DNA of 64,000 nt. It comes from Betaproteobacteria bacterium (GTDB taxonomy: Bacteria; Pseudomonadota; Gammaproteobacteria; Burkholderiales; Burkholderiaceae). The stretch spans positions 85,629 to 149,628 of the forward strand of contig CANGHN010000001.1 in NCBI GenBank assembly GCA_947453825.1, given 5' to 3'. Position numbers and translations under genes: made by a program. Shown piece by piece: positions 34,265 to 44,870 of this stretch (position 1 is the first letter of the stretch; each line of letters opens with the position of its first letter). The notes beneath the pieces are model-generated. The model ran no database searches and had not been told where the DNA came from. It was given only the letters and a program-made list of their open reading frames with translations.

Positions 34265-35692
34265 TCAAGGCCGTTCAAAGACAGCAATCGACTCTACGTG
34301 GGATGTATGCGGGAACATATTGATAATCCCTGCGCTGCTGAGGATATAGCCCGCGTGATGACACAAAATCTCCACATCCCGGGCTAAGGTTTTGGGATTG
34401 CAAGATACATACACGATTCGCTGTGGCAATAAATCACTGAGTTGATGATGTAACTCTACAAGCGCTTTGCAAATCTCCATCGCACCTTCACGAGGTGGAT
34501 CCATCAGCCAGCGCTCTGCTTTTTTCCAAGACGCAATTGTTTCCGTAGTCACCTCAAACAAATCGCTTTGCATAAAGCTTGCTTTGTCAGCGAGCTGATT
34601 ATGATGTGCATTTTCTTTTGCTCTAGACGTTAAGCTAGCCAAGCCCTCAATACCTAATACTTGTTTTACTTTAGTAGCCAGTGGTAATGTGAAATTACCG
34701 ATGCCACAAAATAGATCTAATACACGATCGCTGGGTTTAGGCTCTAGCAGGCGAATTGCCCTACTGACAAGGGCGCGATTCATCAAGTGATTAACCTGTG
34801 TGAAATCAGCCGGTTTGAATGGCATCTCGATACCAAATTCAGGCAATCGATAACAAAGCTTACCGGCCTCAGGATAGAAAGGGGCTACCGTTTCAATACC
34901 TTTAGGCTGCAGCCAGATCCAGACCTGGTGTTGATCAGCAAATTCTCGTAGTAATTGCTCGTCGGCAGCTGTTAAAGGCTTGAGATTTCGGAGCACCAAA
35001 GCAGTAACTGGTTTTGCTTTTTTAGGATCATCAGAATTGGGGTCTTCTGGCTCCCCTACTGCAATCTCTATTTGCGGCATGCGATCCACAATGGATAAAC
35101 CCATCACTAATTTACGCATCTCGGGCAATAGATTAGAAACATGCTTTGGCAAAATCTCACAAGCCAACATATCAGCCACATAGCCACTCTTACCTTCATG
35201 AAAACCGATCAACACTGTGCCCTTTTTAATTGAGCGATTAACCGCACTTAAGCGCGCACGATGTCGATATTCCCATGCAGGACCACCCATGGGTCGTAGA
35301 ATTTCTTCTGGTTTAGTCTTGGCAATATGTTGCAAGTCATCCTCGAGGACACGCTGCTTCATCGCTACTTGCGCACGAATATCCAAATGCTGCATAGTGC
35401 AGCCACCACAGACTCCAAAAGCTTTACATTGGGGTTCGGCCCTGAAAACAGCAGGCCTTAGGATCTCACGTACCTTCGCCTTGCTAAAGCGAACTTTGTC
35501 ACTGGTAATGGTGTATGTGACTAATTCTGTTGGTAGCGCCCCTTTAATGAAAATCACTTTACCGCTTTGACCTTGGGCAAGCTCTTCTGGATTTGGCGTT
35601 AAACGAGCAATACCTTGAGCATCTAGATCAAGTGCTTCAACTCTTACTGGCTCAGTCACTTCAATATTGACTGGCTTATCCCCTCTACGCAT
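34265..35692 (-). CDS. rlmD: 23S rRNA (uracil(1939)-C(5))-methyltransferase
   Basis: CGGCTMQHL Fe-S motif, DLFCGIGNFTLPLA, DPPREGA, YVSCNPKTLARD. Confidence 0.95.
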   Translation of the reverse strand: MRRGDKPVNIEVTEPVRVEALDLDAQGIARLTPNPEELAQGQSGKVIFIKGALPTELVTYTITSDKVRFSKAKVREILRPAVFRAEPQCKAFGVCGGCTMQHLDIRAQVAMKQRVLEDDLQHIAKTKPEEILRPMGGPAWEYRHRARLSAVNRSIKKGTVLIGFHEGKSGYVADMLACEILPKHVSNLLPEMRKLVMGLSIVDRMPQIEIAVGEPEDPNSDDPKKAKPVTALVLRNLKPLTAADEQLLREFADQHQVWIWLQPKGIETVAPFYPEAGKLCYRLPEFGIEMPFKPADFTQVNHLMNRALVSRAIRLLEPKPSDRVLDLFCGIGNFTLPLATKVKQVLGIEGLASLTSRAKENAHHNQLADKASFMQSDLFEVTTETIASWKKAERWLMDPPREGAMEICKALVELHHQLSDLLPQRIVYVSCNPKTLARDVEILCHHAGYILSSAGIINMFPHTSHVESIAVFERP

Positions 35693-36506
35693 CCGCAGAA
35701 AAACCTTGGAGGTATTCTTGCCATTGACCGCCGTTTGGTTCTTTGGCTTCTTTTTCTAAATAGGCTTTTACAAAGCATATCTCTTCTTTGTACTCATCTA
35801 GAGAGAAACCGCCACGTAGCAATTGAAAGCGGCAATACATGAGATAGGTATTGACCACATCGGTTTCACAGTAACGTCGAATATCATTGATCTTGCCGTC
35901 TTGATAAGCAGGCCAAACTTGACTGCCATCCATACCCATCTTGCCTGGGAAGCCACATAGCTTTGCTAAGCCATCTAATGGCGCATTGGCTCTACCATTG
36001 AATTTCGCCAAGAGATCCATCATGTCTAAATGACGCATGTGATAACGGCTAATGTAGTTATTCCACTTAAAGTCACGACTATCAACTTCTTGACTCTCTC
36101 CCATCTCCCAATATCGTGGTGCCTGGATATGATTTGCGAGCGCGCGATAGTGCAATACCGGTAAATCAAAACCACTACCGTTCCAGGAAACCAACTGGGG
36201 GGTATATTTTTCGATCAGATCAAAGAAAGCCTGAACCAATACCTTCTCATCATCTTGAGGTGTACCCAAGGTACCAACTTTGATTTGCGGAGTACCCTCT
36301 TTTGTCGTTCTGCGAATCACACAAGAAATCGCGACGATCTTTTGTAGATACAAAGGTAAAAATTCACTGCCTGTTTTACTCGCGCGATCAGCCATTGCTT
36401 TTGCTGCAACTTCTGCATTACTCATAGAGCCTGGAAAATCCTCCAGACGGCGCAAACCTGCTATGTCTGGAATAGTTTCGATGTCAAACACCAGAACTGT
36501 GGCCAT
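35685..36506 (-). CDS. PolB-like 3'-5' exonuclease domain protein
   Basis: LVFDIETIPD, LVSWNGSGFDLPVLHYRAL, YCETDVVNTYLMYCRF. Confidence 0.9.
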   Translation of the reverse strand: MATVLVFDIETIPDIAGLRRLEDFPGSMSNAEVAAKAMADRASKTGSEFLPLYLQKIVAISCVIRRTTKEGTPQIKVGTLGTPQDDEKVLVQAFFDLIEKYTPQLVSWNGSGFDLPVLHYRALANHIQAPRYWEMGESQEVDSRDFKWNNYISRYHMRHLDMMDLLAKFNGRANAPLDGLAKLCGFPGKMGMDGSQVWPAYQDGKINDIRRYCETDVVNTYLMYCRFQLLRGGFSLDEYKEEICFVKAYLEKEAKEPNGGQWQEYLQGFSADA

Positions 36507-36528
36507 AGCCCTTACCCTTACCGCTTCA

Positions 36529-37308
36529 TTACTGTAAATACGGCGTTGGATTTACTGGTTTGCCGTTAACACGCAATTCAAAGTGGAGTTTTGGAGAATT
36601 AGTATCTGTATCACCCATCTCGGCAATCTTTTGACCCTTGCGTACCGCATCACCCTCTTTAACCAAAAGTTTGCTGTTGTGCGCATAGGCAGTGAGATAG
36701 TTATTGTCATGTTTAACGATGACTAAATTGCCGTAGCCACGCAGGCTATTACCGGCATAGACCACTTTGCCGTCTGCTGCTGCTTGCACTGGCTCGCCAA
36801 CCTTACCTGCAATATCAATGCCTTTATTGGTTTCATTAAATTCACCAGTAACTTTGCCTTTAGCGGGCCAAGAAAGACGAATGCCTGGCTCTGCAACCAC
36901 TTCTGGTTTGGTAGGCTCTGCTGCTGCTGGAGTTTCTGCTTTATCGGTGGTCGGCTTCTTTTCAGCAGCCTTCACTGGCTTAGCGCTAGCAGGCGCCTTA
37001 ATTAAAAGCAAATCACCGACCTCAATTAAATTGGGGTTAGCTAAATTATTCCATTGCGCTAAATCACGTGGTGCCTGCCCATGATCCAAAGCAATCCGCG
37101 CCAAGGTATCGCCTTTTTTGACGCGATAGTAGCCAGGCGGGGTTGGCTCAACAGCACTACTGGTGCGATCAGTGATGTTCGCTGGCTTGGTGCGCGGTGT
37201 AGAGCAACCTACCGCCAGGACCAATGACGCAGCAAGCAGTAAAAATAGGCAGCTTTTAGAAAAAGTTTTTAACATTCCGTTTACTATCAATTTGGGTGAG
37301 TAAGTCAT
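36529..37308 (-). CDS. nlpD: LysM + M23 peptidase-fold lipoprotein (NlpD/EnvC family); start may be 37275
   Basis: Lipobox VGCS, Lys[16 protein letters not shown]23 domain [28 protein letters not shown]. Confidence 0.9.
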   Translation of the reverse strand: MTYSPKLIVNGMLKTFSKSCLFLLLAASLVLAVGCSTPRTKPANITDRTSSAVEPTPPGYYRVKKGDTLARIALDHGQAPRDLAQWNNLANPNLIEVGDLLLIKAPASAKPVKAAEKKPTTDKAETPAAAEPTKPEVVAEPGIRLSWPAKGKVTGEFNETNKGIDIAGKVGEPVQAAADGKVVYAGNSLRGYGNLVIVKHDNNYLTAYAHNSKLLVKEGDAVRKGQKIAEMGDTDTNSPKLHFELRVNGKPVNPTPYLQ

Positions 37309-37961
37309 ACTACCCCTGATTGTAAGGGTACAAAAAAGACCTCGTCCAGCACAGTTCTTTGATAACGCTGAGAGCTCATCCTTTCCACCATGATGAGTTG
37401 TTGTTCTTTCTCATTTTTAGCTACTGGGGCAACTAGACGCCCCCCAATGGCCAATTGATCTAATAAGGCATCCGGTATGCCCAAACCCGCCGCAGCAAGA
37501 ATGATTCCATCAAAGGGGGCCGCTTGGGGCAAGCCCAAGATTCCATCACCATAGATGAGGCGCAAATTATTAATGCGAAATGGTCGTAACTTAGCCCTAG
37601 CCATGTCATGCAAAGGACGAATCCGCTCAATGGAGTAAACCTCGTCAGCCAGCAAACTCAAAACTGCCGCTTGATAACCACAGCCCGTACCAATCTCTAA
37701 TACTTTGCCAAGCTTTTGTCTGGGCTTATGCAACAACTCAATCATGCGAGCTACTACCGATGGTTTAGAGATCGTTTGTTGATGTCCGATTGGCAATGCA
37801 GAGTCTTCGTAAGCCTGCGCATGTAGACCGGCATCCATAAAGGCATGACGCGGAACTGTCGCAATTGCTTCCAATGTCTTGCCATGCTTGACACCACCAG
37901 CATGTACCTTAGCCGCCAGTGCTTGACGATAAGCCGCGAAACGTTCAGTGGGAGCCTTCAA
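37305..37961 (-). CDS. pcm: Protein-L-isoaspartate O-methyltransferase
   Basis: [38 protein letters not shown]. Confidence 0.95.
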   Translation of the reverse strand: MKAPTERFAAYRQALAAKVHAGGVKHGKTLEAIATVPRHAFMDAGLHAQAYEDSALPIGHQQTISKPSVVARMIELLHKPRQKLGKVLEIGTGCGYQAAVLSLLADEVYSIERIRPLHDMARAKLRPFRINNLRLIYGDGILGLPQAAPFDGIILAAAGLGIPDALLDQLAIGGRLVAPVAKNEKEQQLIMVERMSSQRYQRTVLDEVFFVPLQSGVV

Positions 37962-38746
37962 CCGCGATCCCAGCCCTTAGCTCGCATTGCCGCAATACGG
38001 GCATGATGACTTAAATCTAATTGCATTGGGGTAATTGAGATACAACCATCATCAATTGCATGAAAGTCAGTACCTTCAGAACCTTCTTTGACATCCCCAG
38101 CGGCGCCAATCCAATATATTTTCTCGCCACGAGGGCTATCCTGCACCACAACGGGTTGTGAGTGATGGCGATTACCCAATCGAGTCACGCGCCAACGGTA
38201 TAGGTCTGCATAGGGACGATTGGGGATATTTACATTGAGTAGAGTCGCAGTGCCCTCTGTCCGCGCCAAAGCTGAAACTAGCATTTGCGCCACAATATCA
38301 TGCGCTGCCTTAGCTGCATCTTCAATCCGATTCCAGCCGCGATCAATTTGGGAGAATGCAATACCTGGAACACCAAACATGACGCCCTCAACAGCTGCAG
38401 CAACCGTACCTGAATATAGAACATCTTCACCCATGTTCTCGCCTTGATTGATACCAGAAATCACCAGGTCAGGCTTTTCATCAAGAAAACCCGTCATAGC
38501 CACGTGCACACAATCCGTTGGTGTACCGTTAATAAAAACGAAGCCATCTCGCTCACCGCCAGCTACGCGATGAATCGAGAGTGGTCTTGATAAAGTTAAT
38601 GAATTCGAAGCACCACTGTGATTTTGCTCTGGGGCAATCACCGTGATTCGCCCAAGAGGACGCACTGCATTGACTAAGGCTAGCAAGCCAGGGGCAAGAT
38701 AGCCATCATCATTAGATACCAAGATATGTGGCTGACGATTACTCAT
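37958..38746 (-). CDS. surE: 5'/3'-nucleotidase SurE
   Basis: [40 protein letters not shown]. Confidence 0.97.
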   Translation of the reverse strand: MSNRQPHILVSNDDGYLAPGLLALVNAVRPLGRITVIAPEQNHSGASNSLTLSRPLSIHRVAGGERDGFVFINGTPTDCVHVAMTGFLDEKPDLVISGINQGENMGEDVLYSGTVAAAVEGVMFGVPGIAFSQIDRGWNRIEDAAKAAHDIVAQMLVSALARTEGTATLLNVNIPNRPYADLYRWRVTRLGNRHHSQPVVVQDSPRGEKIYWIGAAGDVKEGSEGTDFHAIDDGCISITPMQLDLSHHARIAAMRAKGWDRG

Positions 38747-38767
38747 AAATTGGCATACCTTCTTTAC

Positions 38768-41700
38768 TTAAATATTGCTTGCCGGCGTTAAAGAGCGACC
38801 TCTAAACCAGCCATAAATTACTGGCAATACCAAGAGCGTTAAGACGGTAGTTGTCACCATGCCTCCAACAATAACCAAAGCAAGTGGTCGCTGGGCTTCT
38901 GATCCAATAGAGTGTGACAAAGCGGCTGGCAAAAGCCCTAAACCGGAAAGCATAGCGGTCATCAGCACTGGCCGCACCCGCAGTGCAGCGCCTTCAACCA
39001 TGATGTCTTTCATTTCACCATGTTCAGTAGCGGCTGTTTTATTAATAAAGGAGATCAAAATGACGCCATCCTGAATTGCAATACCAAAAAGAGATAGGAA
39101 TCCAAAGAAGGCCGAGATACTCAAAGTCTCGCCCGCCAAATGCAAGGCAACAACCCCACCAATCGCAGCAAACGGCACATTAATCATCACAATAAAGGCA
39201 TCACGGAAGTTACCAAATGCACTAACCAGTAATAGGAAAATGCCCATCAAAGCCAAAGGCACGATCAACATGAGCTTCTTTTGTGCCTGTTTCATCTGAT
39301 TGAATTGACCATCCCAGCTAATCGAATAATTAGGTGGCAAAGTAATATTCTTCTCCACCAAATACTGGGCGTCTTCAACCGCACTACCTAAGTCGCGATT
39401 ACGCACGCTAAATTTAATCGCAATGTAACGCTTACCTGCCTCACGATAGATAAAGAATGGTCCGTCAGTTAACTGCACGGTTGCAACCATAGACAGCGGA
39501 ATTTTCATACCATCAGGAGAGTCAACCAATAAACGGCCGATATCAGCTACGTCATTACGGCTGCCTTCATTGAGGCGAATCGCAATACCAAAGGTCTTTT
39601 CATCTTCAAGTAAATTGGTGACCGCTGCACCACCAATGGCATTAGCAACCACTGTTTGAATGTCATTTACATTGATGCCGTAACGGGCTGCACGCTCACG
39701 ATCAATTTGAATATTCAGAGTGGGTTGGCCCAACTCTTTCAAGATACCTTCATCGGCTACGCCATGGACTTTTTTCAGCTGCTCAATCACTTCTCGCGCC
39801 TTTTGATCGAGAACCTCAAGATCAGTTCCATAAATCTTGACAGAGTTCTCACCCTTTACGCCGGATAAAGCCTCATTCACGTTATCCTGAATATATTGAG
39901 AAAAACTGTAGGTAATGCCAGGAATTTTATTGAGCTCAGTCTCAAGATGGGCAATCAAATCTTTCTTGGTGGACCCGCTAGGCATCTTTTCTGGACTTTT
40001 CAGATAAAGGCCATACTCCTGGTTAAATACGCCAGTTGAATCAGTACCATCATCAGGGCGACCAATTTGAGCTGCTACCTTATCGATCTCTGGTTGCTTC
40101 ATGAAAGTCTCACGCAACTGATCAGCAACCTTGACTGAGTAATCTAAATCTACCGTATTAGGAAGGGTCACCCGCAGCCAAATATTATTCTCTTCCAATG
40201 TTGGCAAGAAGGCGGTTCCCAAACGGGTCATGCTCAAGAGTGTCAAACCAAGAACAAATACTGCAACTGAGAATACAGTGAGCGGCCGATCCATCCATTT
40301 GCGCAATAGTGGTCTGTAGCTATCCAGAATTTTTGTAATAAATGATGGTGGCTTATGCTGCAGGTTCTCGCCAAACACCAGGGAGATCATGGCAGGTAGG
40401 AATGTCAGACTCAAAACCATAGCGGCAATTAAAGCGAAACCCATAGTAAATGCCATTGGCTTAAAGATGATGCCTTCTACGCCGCCCATAAAAAACAATG
40501 GCGAATAAGCCACAATAATGATGCCCGTGGAATAAATCATCGCACGCTGTACTTGGCTAGTAGCCTGAATGATGCTTTGATTCAAACGCTTGCCACCCTC
40601 TTCTAAATGGCGCATTACGTTCTCAGTCAAAATCACAGCAGAGTCCACAATGACACCAAAGTCGATGGCACCTAGAGAAATTAGATTAGCTGGTACGCTC
40701 CATAAATGCATTTGAATAAAAGAAACGCATAAGGCAAGCGGAATAACGGCAGCAACTACTGCAGCCGCGCGAATATTACCTAAGAAGAAAAACAGTACCG
40801 CTAAAACTAAAGAGATGCCAAAGAACAAAGTGTGCTTAACAGTACCAATCGTTATATCTAAAAGTACCTGGCGATCATAAAAGGGCTTTACCTCAATGCC
40901 TGGCGGCAATACATGCTTATTGATATTGTCGACAGTGCTTCGTACACGCGCCAATACTTCTGTAGCATTCTCACCCCGACGTAAATACACAATACCCTCA
41001 ACAGAATCTGGATTATCGTTGAACTGGAACATCCCTAAGCGCGGCGCATTACCAATCTCTACTCGAGCTACATCACCAATTCGGATGGGCACGCCATTAT
41101 TAATCGTGATGACCACTTGCTTGATGTCGTCGATATTTTTAAGTAGGCCCACACCACGTACTACAAACTGTTGCTCACCACTTGGTAACAAACCGCCGCC
41201 GGTATTACTATTTGCATTAGTCAAGGCCAAGATCAACTGATTTACAGATACGCCTTTAGATTGCAAGCTCTCAGGACTAACAATCACTTGATACTGGCGC
41301 ACCTTGCCACCGAAAGATGAAACATCAGCGACCCCGGGTGTTTGTTTGAGCTCTTTGTAGATCTCATAGTTCTGCAAAGTTTTCAGAAGTGTCGAAGTTG
41401 CATACTCTGAGCGCACTTCATAGCGCATGATCTCGCCAGTAGCATCAGAATCCGGACTGACGCTAGAGGTCACCCCCGGAGGGAAGGTCACGTTCGATAG
41501 ATTACTAATGAATACTTGACGCGCCTTGAATGGATCAGCAGTGTCATTAAATTTCAGCGTAACAACGGATAAACCAAATAGTGATACAGAACGGAATGCC
41601 TGCAATCCCGGAATGCCTGCCAGGGCATTCTCAACAGGAATGGTTACCTGTTGCTCCACTTCGGTTGTACTTCTGCCAGGCCATTGTGAGATTGCCTGAA

Positions 41701-41845
41701 TAGTTAGAGGCGCAACACCTGGATATGGTTGAATCGGCAACTTGCTAAGACTGAGCATGCCCAGTCCAAGTAATACGATAGAAGCGAAAATGACAAGCAC
41801 TCGCTTCTCGACCACCCCCCGAATAAAGGAGCTAAAAATACTCAA
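38768..41845 (-). CDS. CzcA/CusA-family heavy-metal efflux RND permease
   Basis: 1025 aa, HME-RND pattern (QPYPGVAPLTIQAISQWPGRSTTEVEQQVTIPVE...). Confidence 0.92.
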   Translation of the reverse strand: MSIFSSFIRGVVEKRVLVIFASIVLLGLGMLSLSKLPIQPYPGVAPLTIQAISQWPGRSTTEVEQQVTIPVENALAGIPGLQAFRSVSLFGLSVVTLKFNDTADPFKARQVFISNLSNVTFPPGVTSSVSPDSDATGEIMRYEVRSEYATSTLLKTLQNYEIYKELKQTPGVADVSSFGGKVRQYQVIVSPESLQSKGVSVNQLILALTNANSNTGGGLLPSGEQQFVVRGVGLLKNIDDIKQVVITINNGVPIRIGDVARVEIGNAPRLGMFQFNDNPDSVEGIVYLRRGENATEVLARVRSTVDNINKHVLPPGIEVKPFYDRQVLLDITIGTVKHTLFFGISLVLAVLFFFLGNIRAAAVVAAVIPLALCVSFIQMHLWSVPANLISLGAIDFGVIVDSAVILTENVMRHLEEGGKRLNQSIIQATSQVQRAMIYSTGIIIVAYSPLFFMGGVEGIIFKPMAFTMGFALIAAMVLSLTFLPAMISLVFGENLQHKPPSFITKILDSYRPLLRKWMDRPLTVFSVAVFVLGLTLLSMTRLGTAFLPTLEENNIWLRVTLPNTVDLDYSVKVADQLRETFMKQPEIDKVAAQIGRPDDGTDSTGVFNQEYGLYLKSPEKMPSGSTKKDLIAHLETELNKIPGITYSFSQYIQDNVNEALSGVKGENSVKIYGTDLEVLDQKAREVIEQLKKVHGVADEGILKELGQPTLNIQIDRERAARYGINVNDIQTVVANAIGGAAVTNLLEDEKTFGIAIRLNEGSRNDVADIGRLLVDSPDGMKIPLSMVATVQLTDGPFFIYREAGKRYIAIKFSVRNRDLGSAVEDAQYLVEKNITLPPNYSISWDGQFNQMKQAQKKLMLIVPLALMGIFLLLVSAFGNFRDAFIVMINVPFAAIGGVVALHLAGETLSISAFFGFLSLFGIAIQDGVILISFINKTAATEHGEMKDIMVEGAALRVRPVLMTAMLSGLGLLPAALSHSIGSEAQRPLALVIVGGMVTTTVLTLLVLPVIYGWFRGRSLTPASNI

Positions 41846-43117
41846 TTAGTCCTCCTGCTTGGCAAAGCGGTCATTCAACAAGACGGCGCCTTCAGTCAAC
41901 ACTTGCCAACCACGCTCTACTCCTTCAGTAATAGCAAAGCTCTTACTATTTAAATCGTAGCCCTTGACTGGTACGCGACGGAAAGTTTCTTCGCCAACTT
42001 TAATGATCGCGAAGCGCTGCTCGCGGATACGGACAATAGCGGACTGAGGAACAACAATGGCATCAGCCATACCAGTAGTCAATGAACCAGAAACAAACAT
42101 ATCTGGACGTAATAAATTTTCAGAGTTATCTACATCAGCACGAATCAGCAAGGCACGTGTTTGCGGATCAATCGTTGGCGCAATATAGTTAGCATATGCA
42201 ACAAAATCCTTATCGGGATAGGCTTCAAGGTGTAAAACAATCTTCTGACCCTGCTTAATCATGCGGAAATCTTGTTCAAATACATTGCCTAAGAACCAAA
42301 GTTGCTTAGGATCAGCCAAGGTTGCAATGATATCCCCAGAATTAAGGGCGGAACCAGGCTCAACATTACGCTTGACTACCACTCCTTTTAGAGGGGAGCG
42401 CATGATCAAATTACTTTGCGTTTTGCCGGTACTCTCAATGCTCTTGATATCGCCATCACTAGCACCTAGATTACGCATACGATTCGCAGCTGCTTGTTGG
42501 GTAATACGCGCATCGCCCAATAGATCACTCATTGTTTTACTTGTTTCAAGCACTTGAGCAGTCTTGGAAGAAAGCAAATACTCTTGCTGCGCAGAAAGAA
42601 ACTCTGGGCTATACAGCTCAACAATTGGAGAGCCAACATCAACAAGTGCGCCATCAAATGCATAAATGCGCTCTACTCTGCCCGGAGCACGCGCAGAGAG
42701 TACTTTTGATTTTTCTGCATTAAATGCCAAGCGGCCTGGTAATTTAATATTGACAGGCACTTCTACTTTTTCAGCGGCCTTAAATACATAGATCTCTGGA
42801 TTGAGCTTGATGCCAGGTAGCTTCAGCTCTAAAACACCGCTATTCTCTACTTTGAGTGCTTTACCGGAACTTTCAATCTTAACTGTGCGATTCACGTTCG
42901 TGAGACGTCCCACCACGATCCCAACCGACAAAATAGCAAAGGCAAACGCAGCCAAACGAACACGGTAACGATTATGCGGAGAAAGATTCCAATACAAACC
43001 GGCTAGACCAGAAAAAGCGGCCTTAGCATGGTGCGCGCCATGATGTGCGCCCTTATTCAAAATCGGCTTAGTTTTTTCCGATAGTTGCTTTAGAAACGAA
43101 AGAATTTTGTCTTTCAA
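41846..43117 (-). CDS. RND efflux periplasmic adaptor (CzcB/HlyD family)
   Basis: RAPGRVERIYAFDGALVDVGSPIVELYSPE lipoyl-like motif; upstream of the RND gene. Confidence 0.9.
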   Translation of the reverse strand: MKDKILSFLKQLSEKTKPILNKGAHHGAHHAKAAFSGLAGLYWNLSPHNRYRVRLAAFAFAILSVGIVVGRLTNVNRTVKIESSGKALKVENSGVLELKLPGIKLNPEIYVFKAAEKVEVPVNIKLPGRLAFNAEKSKVLSARAPGRVERIYAFDGALVDVGSPIVELYSPEFLSAQQEYLLSSKTAQVLETSKTMSDLLGDARITQQAAANRMRNLGASDGDIKSIESTGKTQSNLIMRSPLKGVVVKRNVEPGSALNSGDIIATLADPKQLWFLGNVFEQDFRMIKQGQKIVLHLEAYPDKDFVAYANYIAPTIDPQTRALLIRADVDNSENLLRPDMFVSGSLTTGMADAIVVPQSAIVRIREQRFAIIKVGEETFRRVPVKGYDLNSKSFAITEGVERGWQVLTEGAVLLNDRFAKQED

Positions 43118-43126
43118 AACTACTCC

Positions 43127-44683
43127 TTAAAAAGGTTCTTTGCCAGCCGAGACCAGCAGTACTGCTTGCGCTTGCAATAGATTACTCTCTGCCTGGGCGA
43201 GTGCAATCTCTAAATTACGTAATTGGGTTTGGGCTGTCAACAAATCATTAAATCCCTGGCCGTTATTCGAATACTGAGTAAGGCCAACCTTATAGGCAGC
43301 ATCTGCCTGGGGTACCTGACGCTCTTTGAGAAACTGAGTCTGATTCATAGCTTGTTCATAAGTTGCATAGGCAGAATTCACGGCCAGCACCACTTGTTGG
43401 CGATTAGAAATATTACCCGCTTCAGCAGAGGCTTGATTACGCTGAGCCTGCTCTACCCCGTACTTTTCTTTTGTGAAGAAATATAGAGGGATGACTAAAT
43501 CTAATTCCAGCTGATAAAACAATGCGCCATTATTGGCAGAGAATGGTCCACGCGGAGTATAGGATGAACCAATTACTTGGAAGTCAGGCAAATAAGCCTT
43601 CTTCGCTAAGTCAACTCCTTTGCGAGCCGCCTCTAATTGCAGAGCAGAACTCTTCAATGAGGGATGACTACTCTCTGCATAATCCTCAAGCTCTACTAAG
43701 GTAGGTACGCCCGTTAAAGCACGACGGATATCGCCACGCAACACTAATTTTTCACGAGAGTGACGTCCTACTAAGGTGTTGATATTATTGAGCGCTACCT
43801 GTAGCTGACGCTCGACATTGAATTGATCGGCCTGTGCCGCACTTTGGGCAACTTGAGCATTTAGATACTCAACATAGGCAGCAGCGTTATTCGCATAGCG
43901 CGCTTTAGCAACATTCTTAATCATCTCTAAACGAACAACAGATTCTTTAAGAACCTGCAATTGCTTCTGGGAAGACAAGGCGCTGTAGTACAAGGTGGAT
44001 AACTGAGCGCCCAACTGCAAATAAGTCGATTCAGCCTGGGCTAGAAGCGCCTCTGCATTGGTATCGGCAATGTCTGCAGCCAAACTCTTTTTACCCGGAA
44101 ACTGAAAAGGCTGCGCTATAGAAATAGCATTGTTGCTGCTAATACCACCGCCACCCGGATTGTTTGGAGATGGCGCATTTGCACCACCCAATGCCAATGG
44201 AGAATTGACGGGCATACCTGACCAGACTAAACCCACTTGAGGATTCGCTGGCGCCGCAATTTGCGGAACTGTTGCTTTAGCAGACAAATAAGATTCTCGT
44301 AAAGAGGACAGTTGTGGATTGTTGATTTTTAATTCACTCCACAGCTGGCGCAAATCCATTTCAGCAGGACCAGATGAAACAGGCTTAGCATAAATTTTGG
44401 GTGTGTTTGATTTGGTAACAGGAGCAAAGAGTTCAGCCGCTTTAGAATTCGGATCCTTCTTTTGGTCCTGCGTAGCCATTTGCGAACCAATCGACGGTGG
44501 CACAGATAAAGAGCCATCACCAGATTGCACGGTAACACTTGCAGGGACGACATCTGTCGATGTTTGCGAAAAGATTGCAGGAGAAAAAGAGGAAAGGCCG
44601 AGAACACCAGAAGCCATTGCATATGGTGCAATGCTTTTGAGTAGATTAACTATGCTCGTTTTACGTGTGCCGAGAATCAACAA
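43127..44683 (-). CDS. TolC-family outer membrane efflux protein (CzcC-like)
   Basis: Coiled-coil TolC repeats; first gene of the efflux operon. Confidence 0.9.
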   Translation of the reverse strand: MLILGTRKTSIVNLLKSIAPYAMASGVLGLSSFSPAIFSQTSTDVVPASVTVQSGDGSLSVPPSIGSQMATQDQKKDPNSKAAELFAPVTKSNTPKIYAKPVSSGPAEMDLRQLWSELKINNPQLSSLRESYLSAKATVPQIAAPANPQVGLVWSGMPVNSPLALGGANAPSPNNPGGGGISSNNAISIAQPFQFPGKKSLAADIADTNAEALLAQAESTYLQLGAQLSTLYYSALSSQKQLQVLKESVVRLEMIKNVAKARYANNAAAYVEYLNAQVAQSAAQADQFNVERQLQVALNNINTLVGRHSREKLVLRGDIRRALTGVPTLVELEDYAESSHPSLKSSALQLEAARKGVDLAKKAYLPDFQVIGSSYTPRGPFSANNGALFYQLELDLVIPLYFFTKEKYGVEQAQRNQASAEAGNISNRQQVVLAVNSAYATYEQAMNQTQFLKERQVPQADAAYKVGLTQYSNNGQGFNDLLTAQTQLRNLEIALAQAESNLLQAQAVLLVSAGKEPF

Positions 44684-44870
44684 ATGCGGCCGCCTCTAAA
44701 TCAATAAAAATGCTGTTTTTATAGCCTCTAGTGCAGGTTTGTAAATTACCAATACCTATCTCAAGGGGGTTTTAAGGATTATAGGTGACAAAAGTCAAAA
44801 GTCTACTTATTAACAAAGTCTATGTTATTGATTTTAAAGATAATAATGAATATTACGGTTGGTAAAACTC

